Below are positions 47,601 to 58,440 of a stretch of DNA of 64,000 bases, piece by piece. Under the pieces are notes generated by a model. The model did no database searches. It was not told the origin of the DNA and was given only the letters and a program-made list of their open reading frames with translations. The first letter of the stretch is position 1; every line of letters starts with the position of its first letter. Location: positions 17,980,001 to 18,044,000 of the forward strand of contig NC_016133.3 in NCBI RefSeq assembly GCF_000005505.3, written 5' to 3'. The DNA comes from Brachypodium distachyon. Taxonomy: Eukaryota; Streptophyta; Magnoliopsida; Poales; Poaceae. A program made the position numbers and the translations under genes.

Positions 47601-48774
47601 CGCAGCGAGTGGCGCGGCAAGCCAAGATGTACACTGTGGTGGATGGAAACCTCTACCGCAGGCGTGCCAACGGGGTTAAGCTCATCTGCGTGCCACAAGA
47701 AGAAGGGCGCGCGCTGTTGGAGGAAATACATCGAGGCACATGTTCCCACCATGTGGCCTCCCGGGCTCTAGCCGGCAAGGCATTTCGTCACGGTTTTTAC
47801 TGGCCACGGCCCTCGCCGACGCGGAGCAGCTGGTAAGAATGTGCGAGGCGTGCCAGTTCCATTCAAAGAAAAGCAACCAACCGGCGCAAGCCCTGCATGT
47901 CATCCCAGCCTCCTGGCCGTTTGCGGTCTGGGGGCTGGACATTGTCGCCAAGTTACCGAGGGCGGTCGGCGGCTACGAGTACCTGTTCGTGGCCATCGAC
48001 AAGTTCTCCAAGTGGGTGGATGTGGAACCGGTGCGGAAGGTGACCGCTCAGGCGGTCATCAAGTTTTTCAAGAGCATTGTGTGCCGGTTTGGTGTGCCTA
48101 ACGGCATCATCACCGACAATGGCACGCAATTCACGAGCGCGGTGTTCCAAGCCTACTGTGAGGGTATGGGCACCAAATTGCACTTCGCGTCCGTTGCTCA
48201 CCCAAGGAGTAACGGGCGGGCGGAGCGAGCTAACGCAGAAGTGCTGCGGGGGCTCAAGACGAGAACCTTTGACAAGCTCAAAGGCCACGCGAAATGTTGG
48301 GTTGAAGAACTCCAACCCGTGCTGTGGTCCATTCGGACCACACCTAGTCGGGCAACGGGCGAAACTCCTTTCGCCCTTGTCTACGGGGAAGAAGCGGTGC
48401 TGCCCCTCGAGCTCAAGCACGGATCTCCCCGGGTACGCGCGTACGGCGACACCATCCAACACGAGCAACGAGTCGACGATCTGAACTTTATTGAAGAGCT
48501 TTGGTGCCGGGCTGCTGTGCGAGCCGCGCGCTACCAGCAGGGACTCCGTTGTTATCACGACAGGTGGGTCCGTCCCCGGGGGCTCGAGAACGGAGACCTT
48601 GTCCTGCGCCGGATACAAGGAACGAAGGCCGGAAACAAGTTGACTCTGAAATGGGAGGGGCCCTTCCGGGTAGTGCAGGTGACCAGGACGGGGGCTGTCC
48701 GGCTGGAAACCGAAGACGGCTTGCCGGTGCAAAATAGTTGGAACATTGAGCACTTGCACAAGTTCTACCCGTGA
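44669..48774 (+). pseudogene. Gypsy-2 pol: protease, RT, RNase H, integrase
   Basis: The protease is intact (VTKVLVDNGAGLNLLSARL, about 44,840-44,900). RT spans 45,600-46,290 with motif A (LDAFSGYHQ) intact, but the catalytic YMDD is YMED (GAA at 46,060-46,062). Stops occur at 45,470 (TAG), 46,291 (TAG), 46,648 (TAG) and 46,993 (TAG), plus frameshifts near 46,410, 46,550 and 47,165. RNase H runs 47,010-47,370. The integrase core and C-terminus (47,740-48,774) form one open frame of 344 codons keeping GLDIVAK, ITDNGTQF and NGRAERANAEV, so integrase is the best-preserved domain. Confidence 0.92.
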
Positions 48775-49046
48775 AGCGGCGGAGCCCGACCCTCAGGTGA
48801 TGACGCCAATGCATACCTCTCGATCTAGTGTAACCGGGCAGCCCCCGTGTGTAAAACACTAGTTATTGTGAATAAAGATAAGTGCTCTTTCCCTAAGTTT
48901 TGAAATTGCCTCGTTTATTCGCATGTTCTTCCTTCTTCTGTCTACTGCTTTAGGTGCAGAGAGGTGTCTTTCCATACTTGGTTGTGAGCAGGGGGCTGCC
49001 GGAGCCTCGAAAACCAAAACCTGTTGCCGGATCCCTCCGGCACAGG

Positions 49047-49163
49047 GCATGCAGTTGTCGGGCTTGCTGCAACGTGCATCATGGGACATGCAGTTGGTGG
49101 GCTTCCCGCAACATGCATCATTGGACGTGCAGTTGCCGGGCTCCCCGCAACGTGCACCGTACA
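49047..49163 (+). repeat. 39-bp tandem repeat, three units (Gypsy-2)
   Basis: Units start at 49,047, 49,086 and 49,125, exactly 39 bp apart, homologous to the five units of Gypsy-1. AATAAA at 48,871-48,876 lies upstream. Confidence 0.93.
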
Positions 49164-49591
49164 GTCGCTGCGCCTGGGAAATGAAATGCTCACATCCAAG
49201 TTTGGCATCGACCCTTCTGTGCCCGGGGGCTGGGAGGCAGGAGGTTGTTCGTGTTGCTTTAAGATGTTTTTCGTGGATTTCGAAAAAAAAAATTGTAGCA
49301 TGTCGGGCCCGGTAAGAATCTAATGTGCAGGGTAAAGTTGGAATCTTGCGCACTGTGGTGCCCGTGGACCGCTCACGGGTCGCACTTGGCAGCAGCGCCT
49401 TGTGGTGCGGGGTGACCGCACCACGAGAGACTCGCCGCACTCCGAGGCTCTTGACTCAGGAAGGGGCCGCCATGCATGCCACAACAACTTGGCATGCAAA
49501 GTGGCGGAGACTGCACCGAACTTCAAGGGGAGGGATGCCACGAGTGCTGCACTGATCCGTCGTGTGCGGTGGCAAGCCCTTCTCCCGCGCC

Positions 49592-49598
49592 TATAAAA
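49592..49598 (+). promoter_or_regulatory. Internal TATA box before the hairpin array (Gypsy-2)
   Basis: TATAAAA in CGCGCCTATAAAAAGCGCGC, matching Gypsy-1 at 30,722, with the same spacing (82 bp) to the first hairpin. Confidence 0.6.
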
Positions 49599-49673
49599 AG
49601 CGCGCCCCAGCCATGGAATGGCTCAGAGCGAAGCCAGTGAAGCGGCTGTTAAGGCGGGCGGTGCCGCGGAAGT

Positions 49674-50058
49674 GCGATGGTAGTGCATGCCATCAGCGCC
49701 TAGCGCTGACGGGTGCACTGCCATCGCGCCCCTGCCGCATCACCCCATCGAGCCCGCTCCGAGGGGCGTCGCAGAAATACGGTGATAGTGCATGCCATCC
49801 GCGCCCCGCGCTGACGGGTGCACTGTAACCGTGCCCTTGCCGCGTCTCCTCCAACGAGCAGCTCCTGGGCGAGGGCTGCCGCTTAGGCACTGTGGTGGTG
49901 CATTCCATCGGCGCCCGGCGCCGACGAGTGCACTACCGCAGTGCCCCTGCAGCATCCCTCCGGAGGACACCTCCGCAAGGAGCAGAGGTTGCCCCGGAGA
50001 CACTATGGTAGTGCATGCCATCAGCGTTCTGCGCCGACGGGTGTACTACCATAGTGTC
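49674..50058 (+). ncRNA. Four-hairpin tandem RNA array (Gypsy-2 copy), putative
   Basis: Units are 49,674-49,727, 49,779-49,832, 49,887-49,944 and 49,999-50,058, so starts are 105, 108 and 112 bp apart. Stems: unit 1 GCGATGGTAGTGCA with TGCACTGCCATCGC; unit 2 ACGGT..AGTGCA with TGCACT..ACCGT; unit 3 GCACTGTGGTGGTGCA with TGCACTACCGCAGTGC; unit 4 GACACTATGGTAGTGCA with TGTACTACCATAGTGTC. Outer stems differ between units yet stay paired, as expected when structure rather than sequence is kept. A weaker fifth fold (GTGATGGCGCCGG with CCGGCCCGTCAC) lies near 50,115-50,163. The function is unknown. Confidence 0.65.
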
Positions 50059-50291
50059 CTTGTCGCATCCCCTAAAGAGCGCCCCTACGGGCGGGGGCCG
50101 TCGCGACGACGCTGTGATGGCGCCGGTGCCGGCGTTCGCCGTTCGTTCCGGCCCGTCACCGCATCCCTGCTACGGCCCTCGGGCAGTCTTTTCTTGAAGC
50201 AGCAAGGGCTGCTGCGATATCCGTAGCACCCCTCGGGATGAGCTCCCCAGAAAAACCAGGTCTCCCCGGGTGTTGGGGGCTGCCGTCGGGA

Positions 50292-50383
50292 GGCTATAAC
50301 GTCCTCGCCGCCAGCTGCACCTCCTCGCCACCCGCGCCTGCCGCTGCAGGTGAGGTGCAGCTGGCGGCGAGGACGTTATAGCC
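50292..50383. repeat. Perfect 32-bp inverted repeat (28-bp loop), Gypsy-2 only
   Basis: The left arm 50,292-50,323 (GGCTATAACGTCCTCG...) is the exact reverse complement of the right arm 50,352-50,383. Gypsy-1 has only the start of the left arm (GGCTATAAC, 31,412 on), and its foreign insertion begins just there. Confidence 0.95.
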
Positions 50384-51134
50384 GTCTTGCGGCAGCTCCC
50401 GGAGCGGAGTCCTCTTAGGCCAGGGTTTCCCCCCCCCCCCACCCCTCCTAAAGGCGAGGGTGGCTGCATGAGCGCCGGCGGCGATCCTGCCTCGGCATTC
50501 CTGCCGCATCCCTCAAGACAGATTTCTTCGAACAGGTAGCCGCGGATGGGTCCCTACCAAGGCTCCAGGCGCACTCTTCCGGCAAGCGCCCCGAGGCATC
50601 GGACTGAACAAAAGCTAAGTGCTTGAACTTGAACGTTGAACCCTTCAAGAACCAAACGTAATTGAACGCTGCTTCGCCAAGTGTGGCCCCAAAACCCGCG
50701 CGTGGCTGGAGTGTCAGAAGGACGCTTGCGGGGGGGAGTGCGCTCCCCGTGTGGCTCCCGGGTCCGTCCCGGGAGGGCATGGCTTGGAGTAGTTACCAAC
50801 TGGAGTGGCTCGCCGCTACCGCTTGGTCCCAGGTCGGCACTGCGGGTCCGTCCCAGGTCCCTGGTCCCTGGTCCGGTCAAGGGTGAGGCGGGCGAGTCCC
50901 CGACAACACAAGGCACAACACGCAAAGGCTAAGGGAACCACCCCGCGAGGCAACCCCGGGAACAAGGAACAAAAATTAAGCAATTTAAAAAGCTTGATTA
51001 ACTAAGTGCCGAATGATTACATGGACTAATCAAAAGATAATTGTGCAAACGGCGCCACGCGCCAGACTTGTAGGGAGCAAACAGCGAAAGATAACAAGGA
51101 AACGCGAGAAGGACCGGCAAGGGAGCTTCGGCGA

Positions 51135-54100
51135 CTAGTTGCCGGCGTCTTCTGTCGGGGGCTCCGGGAGCGGCTCAGGCTCCGGCTTCTGCTGCATCCG
51201 GTCCACCACCTCGTCGACGAACTCCTTCACCGCCTGGGTGTGGGTAGGCTCGTCCTCGCTGTTGGACCAAGCGTCCAGCAGGGACTCGAAGGGGAACTCT
51301 TGATCCCGGAGGTGTATCCTCGGGAGGATTGTCTCGGCAACCTCCCGGGCGCAGTTGGCAACTTCATTGGCGCTGAACTGCGCAATCCCAATGTCGAGCA
51401 CCCCAAGCTTCCCCACCAGGTCGGAGAAGAAGGGGATCAGCGTCGAGACGTCCGTGCCGTCCACCTCCGCCGCCTGTAGCTCGAACTTGGGCAGCAGATC
51501 GCACAGCGCCTGGGCGATTTGAGCAGCTTCTCGGTCTCGATGTTCTGCTGCCCGATCAGCGTGCCAAGGTTAAGCCGAGCGGTGACGGTGGCCTCCTTGG
51601 CCTTGCTGAGGCGGTCCGCTAGCTTCACGAGCTCTGCAGCCTTGGCCACGTTGTCCTCGCCGGCCTTGACAAGCTCCTCCCGGGCGGTGGCCAGCACGGT
51701 CTCGAGTTTGGCCACCTTGTCCATGGCGGAGCCGAGTTGGAGCTCATGCCGGGCCGCTGCTCCCACCGCGTCTTCGGTGGCCCTGGTCTGCACTTCCAGC
51801 ATGATGCGGAGCCCCTGGATCTCGCCACGGTAGTTGGCGATCAGGTCGCTCTTCTCGTCCAGCCGGGCTTGGGCTGCCGCGAGCACCCCGGTGTGCTCCT
51901 TCTTCGTCTCCTCGAGGGTTGCCGCCAGCGAGTCCGGTGCCCCCTGGAATTCAATGCGCTGGGCCTCCAGCCGCTGGTAGAGCTCTACCTCCGGGACGGT
52001 CGGCTCTTCGGTGACTTCCAGGACTTACTGGGCAAGACGCGCCTCCCCTCGGGCGAGGCGCGTCTCCTCGCGCACCCGGGAGAGCTCTTGCCGCTCCTTC
52101 TCCACGGCTTCCCGCACCTTGCCAAGTTGATTCTTGGCGATAGCGTGGTACTCCCTCACCTTGTTGAATGAGGTGATGAAGGCCAGCTGTTGTTCCTTGA
52201 TGGCGTCCAGGAACCGGTGTCCTCGCTCGAAGACGCTTGGATCCCAGGAAAGGGGATTCCAAGCCACCCCGGCAAGAGTGCCGAGGTCGGTGTTGGGGAA
52301 GGCCGCCGACGATGACGACGCCCCCGCCGCCACCGTAGAGCTGTGCGGGGGATCATCTGCTTGCTCTGGGGCGCCCGTTCGCCCTTCCCCGGCAACCCCG
52401 CCTTCACCCGCGCCCGGGGACTCCTGGGCTGGGGAAGCCGCCGCGCCCCTGGCAGGTGCCGTACCTTGCTGACCGGCGGGCAAGCCCTCGCCGGCTGCAT
52501 CCGCGGCTGCGGGCGCGTCGCCAAGCGCCGCCTCGGCGGTGACAGTGGTCGCCACTGCCGCCGTGGTCGGCTCAGTCGGGCTAGGTGTGGGAGCCGATGC
52601 CGGCTCCTCTGCCGCCTCCGTGATCTCGACATCGAGGTCAAGATCAACCACGGGAGCGCCCGCTCCCGGTGCGGGCGTGCTTAGGCCTGCAGCAGCGAGA
52701 AGTGTGAGGGTCGACGAGCAAAAGAATTGCCGGAAGCAGACAAGGATGATCGAGGTAGTTACCCTGCAAGGCCGTTGGGCTTGCGGGGGAAGCTTCCACC
52801 ACATCGTCCGTCCCTGCGGGAGCCTCCGAGAGGCTTGCCGCGGGCGAAGTGCTGCGCGCTGGAAAAGAACGTACGTCTGTATGGTTAACGGTTAACTGAC
52901 AACTGAAAAATGCAGCGAAGGAAGAAGGAAGGAGCTATACCTGGCGTCGGTCCGGCGGGGAGTCATCCCTCCCCCTCTTCTGGCACTTGCCGGTGAGCCG
53001 GCCTTCGGGGGGTTGTGCCGGAGCGCGAAGCCCTGGAATACTCCCCGGGCAGGCGGCGCCGTGGGTGCCCGCGGGGTTGCCGCGACCTAGGGCATCGCGG
53101 GAGATGATGATGAAGCCGCCGCCGGGTCGCGGGTGGGCGCCACTAGGGTGGCTGCCGCCGCGGTGTTGGCGGCACCGCTGGGGCGGATGTCGCCGCTGAG
53201 GCTCCGGCGACCCCTGCGGGCGTGGTCGCCACCTAGGTCCCGGCGGGCGCCGCTGAGGCGGCGGCCGCTGCCGGGGCGGATGTCGCCGCCGGGGAAGGTG
53301 ATGTCGCAGCTGCTGTGGAGATGGCCCCTGCCGCTGTGTGCGCCCTTGATTTCCGCACGACCAGGGGCACATCGTCGCTGTCCTCGTCCACTAGGACGAC
53401 TTCCGGGGACGCTGCAGGCTGGCCCGCATCGTCGTCCAGAGACTGGAAGGAGGGCACCTGATCTCCGACTCGCACCTGCTCTCCTCGAGCACCTGCTTCC
53501 CGCGAGGCGCTGGCAGGGGAACGCGGGGGGCCCGGGTGGGGGTATCGTCCATCAACCCCCACTCGTTGCAGGGCGGAAAGGCACCGACAATGTCGTTGAG
53601 CCCCGCAACGCCGGCGTGGAGAGAGAAGACACCCGGCGAAAACTTCGCTGACTGGAGGTTCTCGCCGGAGATCCCCTTCACCCACACCTTGAGGGATTCG
53701 AAATCCACGCCGTCTTGGTGAAGGCGTGTCCTGTCCCCGGGACCCGTGTACATCCACGCGGGCCGGGAGCGCAGTTGGAGCGGCGCGATGCGCCGGTTGA
53801 TGAAGGTGCGCGCCACGTCCACGTTGGTGAGCCCCGCCAACCAAAGCGCCTTGATCTTCTCCACGATAGGGAAGAGATCAGCATCACAGTGGTACCGGTC
53901 CTGCCAGTCGTCGTGGGGAACCGGCAGCTCCGTGGGCGAGAGGATGAAATCCTGCGGGTCTTCTACCCGGACCCAACACCAGTTACCCCGTCACTCCTTC
54001 TCGATCTTCTTCTGCGACCGGACGATGAACTCGGACTTCATCCGGTCGCGGGCGCGGAACACCACTCCTGACGACATCGCCTTCGCGTTGTCCAGCCGGG

Positions 54101-54539
54101 GGTAGAAGTAGTGGCAGAAGAGCGCCACCGACGGCATCACCCCCACGAACGCCTCGCAAAGAAATTGGAAGGTGGCGAGGAGGAAGAGTGAGGTGGGGTG
54201 AAGCTGCGCCACCCGCAGCTGGTACGACTCCATCAGCGCGTGGAGGAACAGCGAAAACGACGGCACCAGCCTGGTGAGGATGAAGCGCCCGAACACCCGG
54301 AAGTCGTTATTCGGGTGCTCGGCACCGGCAGGGAAGATCTGGGTCTCCCCGTGCTTGTTAAACCCGGAGGCGACAGCGTGCTGGATCTTGGCCAGTGCCT
54401 CGCCGTTGTAGCCGGGTCGGTAGAAGGCGAGCGATGCCCTCATCGCCCGATTCTTCTTGTCTTTGTCGGCGGCCTTGCCGGCCGCCTCGCTCTTGCTGGC
54501 CGCCGGTGCCTTTCCCATTCGTGTGGTGGGAGGAGCCAT
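51135..54539 (-). pseudogene. Gypsy-2 antisense gene: putative gypsy-type transposon domain plus coiled coil
   Basis: Exons are 54,539-52,941, 52,858-52,763 and 52,686-51,135. Exon 2 is 96 nt, as in Gypsy-1; the introns are 82 and 76 nt with GT-AG ends at matching places. The N-terminal domain has SLFLHALMESYQLRVAQL and FLCEAFVGVMPSVALF (PF04195-like). A second conserved block reads RTFINRRIAPLQLRSRP and GAFPPCNEWGLMDDTP. The C-terminal coiled coil ends in an acidic tail with stop TAG (51,135-51,137). Disabling changes are Trp-to-TGA (53,991-53,993), TAA at 52,025-52,027 and a frameshift near 51,520. Confidence 0.78.
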
Positions 54540-54648
54540 GGGGAGTGGAAGCGGGGCCTGGCAGAGCTTCTGAGCGCAAGATGCAAAGGAGGTTGAAGGC
54601 GAAGGTTGTGGGGAGCAGAGTGCTTTCCCCTTTTGGCAACAGTAAAAT

Positions 54649-54655
54649 CTTTATA
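54649..54655 (-). promoter_or_regulatory. TATA box of the antisense gene (Gypsy-2)
   Basis: Minus-strand TATAAAG (in GCTATAAAGAT) lies about 110 bp upstream of the antisense ATG at 54,539, between the gene and the 3' LTR. It gives the antisense gene its own candidate promoter outside the LTR. Confidence 0.55.
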
Positions 54656-54948
54656 GCGTCCGGCCGTTTGGTAACGGCCGGTTCCGTACCCTACGGGTGC
54701 GCGGGGATTACTCCTAATCGGAAGGAGTAATGCAGGGAGTGGCCTTAACTTCCCCGTTTAAGGGGAAGGTTAGGGCGGAAATCACACGCCCACTACTCCG
54801 TCCGTAACGATGGGGAACGTGGGGAGGCGAAGAGACGCGGGCCCAGGGCAAGTTGGGACCCACGCGTCGGTTGTGGGCGTAGCCCGACAACCGGCCAGGG
54901 AAAAACTCGTCCAGGAACAGGTGTTGCCGGCCCACGCCCGGGGGCTAC

Positions 54949-55852
54949 TGTCGCACCCGTGGCTCCTGGGGTACCACCGCTGCGCGACGCGTGGGTCGCA
55001 TCGCCGAGTTCCTGGGAAGGCACCATCCCGGGAAGCAGCTAAACGTGCTGCCCGACAAGCCACCAGCCCAGAAGGGCTAGCGGGGCTTCGGAGGGGGGTT
55101 CCCGGGCGCAGGCTCCCGTCGTGAGGGCGGGGCCAAGCAGGCAGAGTAACAGCGCCACGTGGGCGCGCGTCAGGCATCCTGTTCGCAGTTCCGCCAGGGC
55201 GAGGAGTGAAGCGCACGGCACATTTATTGAGCCGACGGGAGGGGAGTTACCCTTCTAGTCAGGTAAACAGTGGCTGTCCAGAGCTAATTCTTAGGCCTTA
55301 GGCCCCTAGCTGAGGAGTTGGCACCCATGCATGCCACCAGCGCACCGAGGGGGAATTGCCCTATCTCCCTGCTCGACACTTGTAATCCATGCACCGTGGC
55401 AACTGTGGCATCCCCTTGGCTATAAAAGGGGTACCCCCGCCCACGGTCAAAGGGTGGGTTCGGTTCGTTCGTTTGGTTCGGTTCTGTTCCGTTCAGATTT
55501 GGGTTGAGCTCACAGCTAGCTTCGAGCGTTAGCAGAGCATAGTGAGGGACACTTGGCCAGAGGAAGAGAGTACCCGGGAACTCACCCCGGCGATCTGTAA
55601 ACACTTGCTTTCTGTGATAATACAAGCTCAGACAAGCAGGACATAGGGTTTTACACCTCCGGGTGGCCCGAACCTGAGTAAAATCGCTCGTGGATGTGTT
55701 CTCTATTTGCATGCACATTGGGTGTACTTCTTTTCAGGTTGCATATGCCATCAGCCACGCCGGCGATCGCTGGAGCGATCCCCGACGCCCCCGCCGTACC
55801 TAAAAGGGGCCATGCCCACACGCCCCCGGTGTCGGAGCCCCGTGCGACGACA
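54949..55852 (+). repeat. Gypsy-2 3' LTR
   Basis: 904 bp. It matches the 5' LTR except for substitutions and a deletion of about 43 bp after GGGGCTTCGG (about 55,090). A candidate polypurine tract CCCGGGGGCTAC precedes it. Confidence 0.95.
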
Positions 55853-56086
55853 GAATCCTACATTTCCTTATAAAGCTTTTAGTGAAATACCTTTAATCCT
55901 TTGTAATTGAGTTGTTGGTTTATAAAATCTAGGGGGAGTGTTGATCCTAGTATATGTGCTCTTTGCATGTCAAGAAAATCAAATTAGTGCAGACATCTAG
56001 GGGGAGCCCGTTTATATTTTATATTCCATGCATCTAGTTTTAATTGATTATTCTTTATGCAAATCTTTGTGTTGTCATCATTCACC

Positions 56087-56100
56087 AAAAAGGGGGAGAT
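56087..56100 (+). promoter_or_regulatory. Copia polypurine tract
   Basis: AAAAAGGGGGAGAT stands immediately before the 3' LTR and would prime plus-strand DNA synthesis. Confidence 0.85.
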
Positions 56101-57377
56101 TGAAAGCGCATTTTTCTCCTAAGTTGTTTTGGTGGTGATGACAACATGTATGTTTATCTTATCTTGTGCTAAGTATTTCATGTTTTATAAAGAACTCGAC
56201 ACAACATGAATTGTGGACCCCTAAAAAGGAATGAAGTGTAGCGGTGTTTAGCGGCCTTTTCGGTTGATTTGAGTTGTAGGACATCCGTACTATTAAGAGG
56301 GGATCCACAAGGGAAGGTAACGGGTGAATCAATTTCACGTACACATCTACACCAAATTGCACTCACTAAAAAGCCTACCCAAAAATGTGTGAGTAGAAAA
56401 CAATTTTCATAAGGTGTTTCTGGCATTTCAGGATTCCAGGCGGCGGAAGTTCCGGGTGAACTTCCGCCCGAACCTCCGGGTGCTCTCTGTTAGTCCCGGA
56501 GGAATATGCGGAACTTCCCGTGAATAATCGGAACTTCCGGTCAGCTGGAAGTTCCGGCTATTTACCGGAAGTTCCGGCCTACCCCATCCTGTGCCTAACG
56601 GCTCGATTTTTGAGAACCCACTTGTATACCCCTTCGTCCCCAACGAGCCATTTTGACCGTTTCAACAGCCAAGAACACCCCAACTTATCTCAAGGGCACC
56701 TCAAGCTTTAATCTTCAAGATCTCCCTCCCTAGCCACTCATAACTCTTGATTCTTTGAGGATTGGAGGAGAAGATCTTGCTCTAGGGTTTGACCAAGTCA
56801 AAAAGTTGATTCCCCTTGTTTCCTTTGTGGATTTCGTTTCTCTTGGGTTGTTGGGAACCCTAGACGGAAGCGGTCACCTCGAGCTCTCCCTTGGTGTGTG
56901 AGGAGCTTGAGGCTTGGATTGGGAGCCTCTTATTGAATTGTGGAGTTTGCCCCGGTCAAGTTTGTAAGGGTTCGGCGTTCGCCCTCAAGGAAGCCATTAG
57001 TGGAACTCACCTCACCTTTGTGGTGTTGTGAGAGCTCATCCCACCTCTGTGGTGTGGTGAGTTGGAGAAAAGAGTAAGCCTTCGTGGCGTCTCTACCTTT
57101 GTGGTAGAGCACTCCTCCAAACGGAGACGTACACCGATCCCAATAGGTGTAACTCCGGTGAAATCTTCGTCTTCACGTGTGGTATCATTTCCCCTTTACA
57201 TTCTTGCTATCTATTGTTGCTTCGGCTATTGCATTTCATTCTGGGTTGCATTCTCTTTAGAGAATCTAGAAAACCCTAGGATTAAGTGTTTGTATCTTTC
57301 AAGAAAATAAAAAAAAAAGCTAAAATTTGTTAGTCTCCTATTCACCCCTCCCTGTAGTCGACCATACTGATCTTTCA
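56101..57377 (+). repeat. Copia 3' LTR
   Basis: 1,277 bp, TGAAAGCGCATTTTTC to ACTGATCTTTCA, followed by TSD CTCCA. It carries the same palindrome cluster as the 5' LTR at 56,442-56,572. Confidence 0.92.
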
Positions 57378-58241
57378 CTCCACACCAATGGTTATAGGAC
57401 GTTCCTGAATGCCCCCAATTGATATGTCAAAGAAGCAAGAGTCTTGTGGCATTCGAACATTAATTTGTTGGGCATGCTGTTCCGAACCAACTGATGCTTG
57501 CATGTAGAAATGATGAAGCTCTTGCATCTCTCTTGACAGGCCACGCAGGGATTCTTCGGTGACCATCGGTCTTTAGGAAAGTAAATAAGCACCCAATCAA
57601 ACTCCCTAGCCACAAAATAGGATCCGTCTTCCAATATCTGGCCTTGACGGGGGTTCTTCATGAGAACATCAGGCCTATTGCCTTCCTACACTCCAGTTAT
57701 GTCAGGCACATGATACATCTCATCTTCCTTGACATTCGAGGAGTCCTTGCTGGTCTTGCCGCCGCGCACCCGCGCCCCCTCTTTTTATGTTTCCTCCTAT
57801 TGTTCCAATCATTTTGCTCCTCTGCCTTGTACTTGTCGTCGATCTTGCAGCCACCCATGGACTCAATCGCTGCTTGGTCAAGAGAGAGAAGGTAGGAGGG
57901 ACGCTACCAGCCTGTGCCGACCCTGTGGTCTGGCTATCGTTTAGCTATGGAGGCAACGACCTTGCCCACTCTTCATCTCCGCCGGCATTGACATGAGGCA
58001 GTATCCTAGGGGAAAGGCCAAGCGGCGATTGAAAAGTACCTTTGTGGGCGGAGAAAGATGGAGTCAAAGAGGGCCGGTGCTGGTTGTAGAGAGATACCAA
58101 GCTCCTAGGCCACATTATGCGGTAGTTTGGACAACCGCCTACGATGTTCACGCCTTCCTCCGGAGGTAGCGGGATAGCATAATCATGATACTCCTCGATG
58201 ACGGAGTCCACCATCACACTCACTTGTGTGTCGTTCATCAC
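57378..58241 (-). pseudogene. CACTA ORF remnant, N-terminal side of the Copia insertion
   Basis: Minus-strand pieces include MQELHHFYMQASVGSEQHA and NVRMPQDSCFFDIS (57,566-57,378), which run in frame into the 15,860 piece when the Copia and one CTCCA copy are removed. Other pieces are FVAREFDWVLIYFPKDRW (57,661-57,545) and a piece at 58,241-57,945 without recognised domain. These precede the Ulp1-like segment of the CACTA ORF. Frameshifts and stops show it is dead. Confidence 0.65.
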
Positions 58242-58440
58242 TAACGGTCGCCCAGACAGCGACCGTCACTGATGATGCTCGCGGGGAATGATGGGACATC
58301 CGGCGACCGCCACTGATGTTTGGCTGGCCGTAGATGGGCAGACCCCGTATGTTCTTCAGTGGCGGTCAGGACCGCGACCGACAATGATGGTGTTCATCAC
58401 TAACGGTCGCTCCCGACCCGTTACTAATAGGCCGTGAGAT
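58225..58440. repeat. CACTA right subterminal repeats
   Basis: Copies of TCATCACTAACGGTCGC and CGACCGTCACTGATGATG mirror those of the left end and precede the terminus at 58,461. Confidence 0.8.

Larger units (their letters stand above)
43346..55852 (+). mobile_element. Gypsy-2: Tat-like LTR retrotransposon, gag-deleted
   Basis: LTRs are 43,346-44,292 and 54,949-55,852; TSD GAATC is at 43,341-43,345 and 55,853-55,857. It has the same layout as Gypsy-1 (PBS, pol, 39-bp repeats, TATA, hairpins, antisense gene), but about 1.7 kb of gag is missing and there is no foreign insertion. The 3' LTR lacks about 43 bp present in the 5' LTR. Pol is close to Gypsy-1, while the LTR 5' halves differ clearly. 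Confidence 0.95.
15860..57377 (+). mobile_element. SIRE/Maximus-like Copia LTR retrotransposon, split by two Gypsy insertions
   Basis: LTRs are 15,860-17,132 and 56,101-57,377 (termini TGAAAG...TTTCA), with TSD CTCCA at 15,855-15,859 and 57,378-57,382. Order on the plus strand is PBS, gag, coiled-coil ORF, protease, integrase, reverse transcriptase, RNase H, then an extra ORF in the envelope position, then PPT. Protease before integrase before RT is the Copia order. The extra ORF downstream of pol and the long gag point to the SIRE/Maximus lineage. Gypsy-1 sits at 22,943-40,590 and Gypsy-2 at 43,346-55,852. Its own length is about 11.4 kb. Several frameshifts and stops are present. Confidence 0.9.

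Noticed and set aside
49674..50058. CRISPR-like spacing of repeats
   Set aside because: The repeats are long divergent hairpins inside a plant retrotransposon, with no identical direct repeats, spacers or cas genes.
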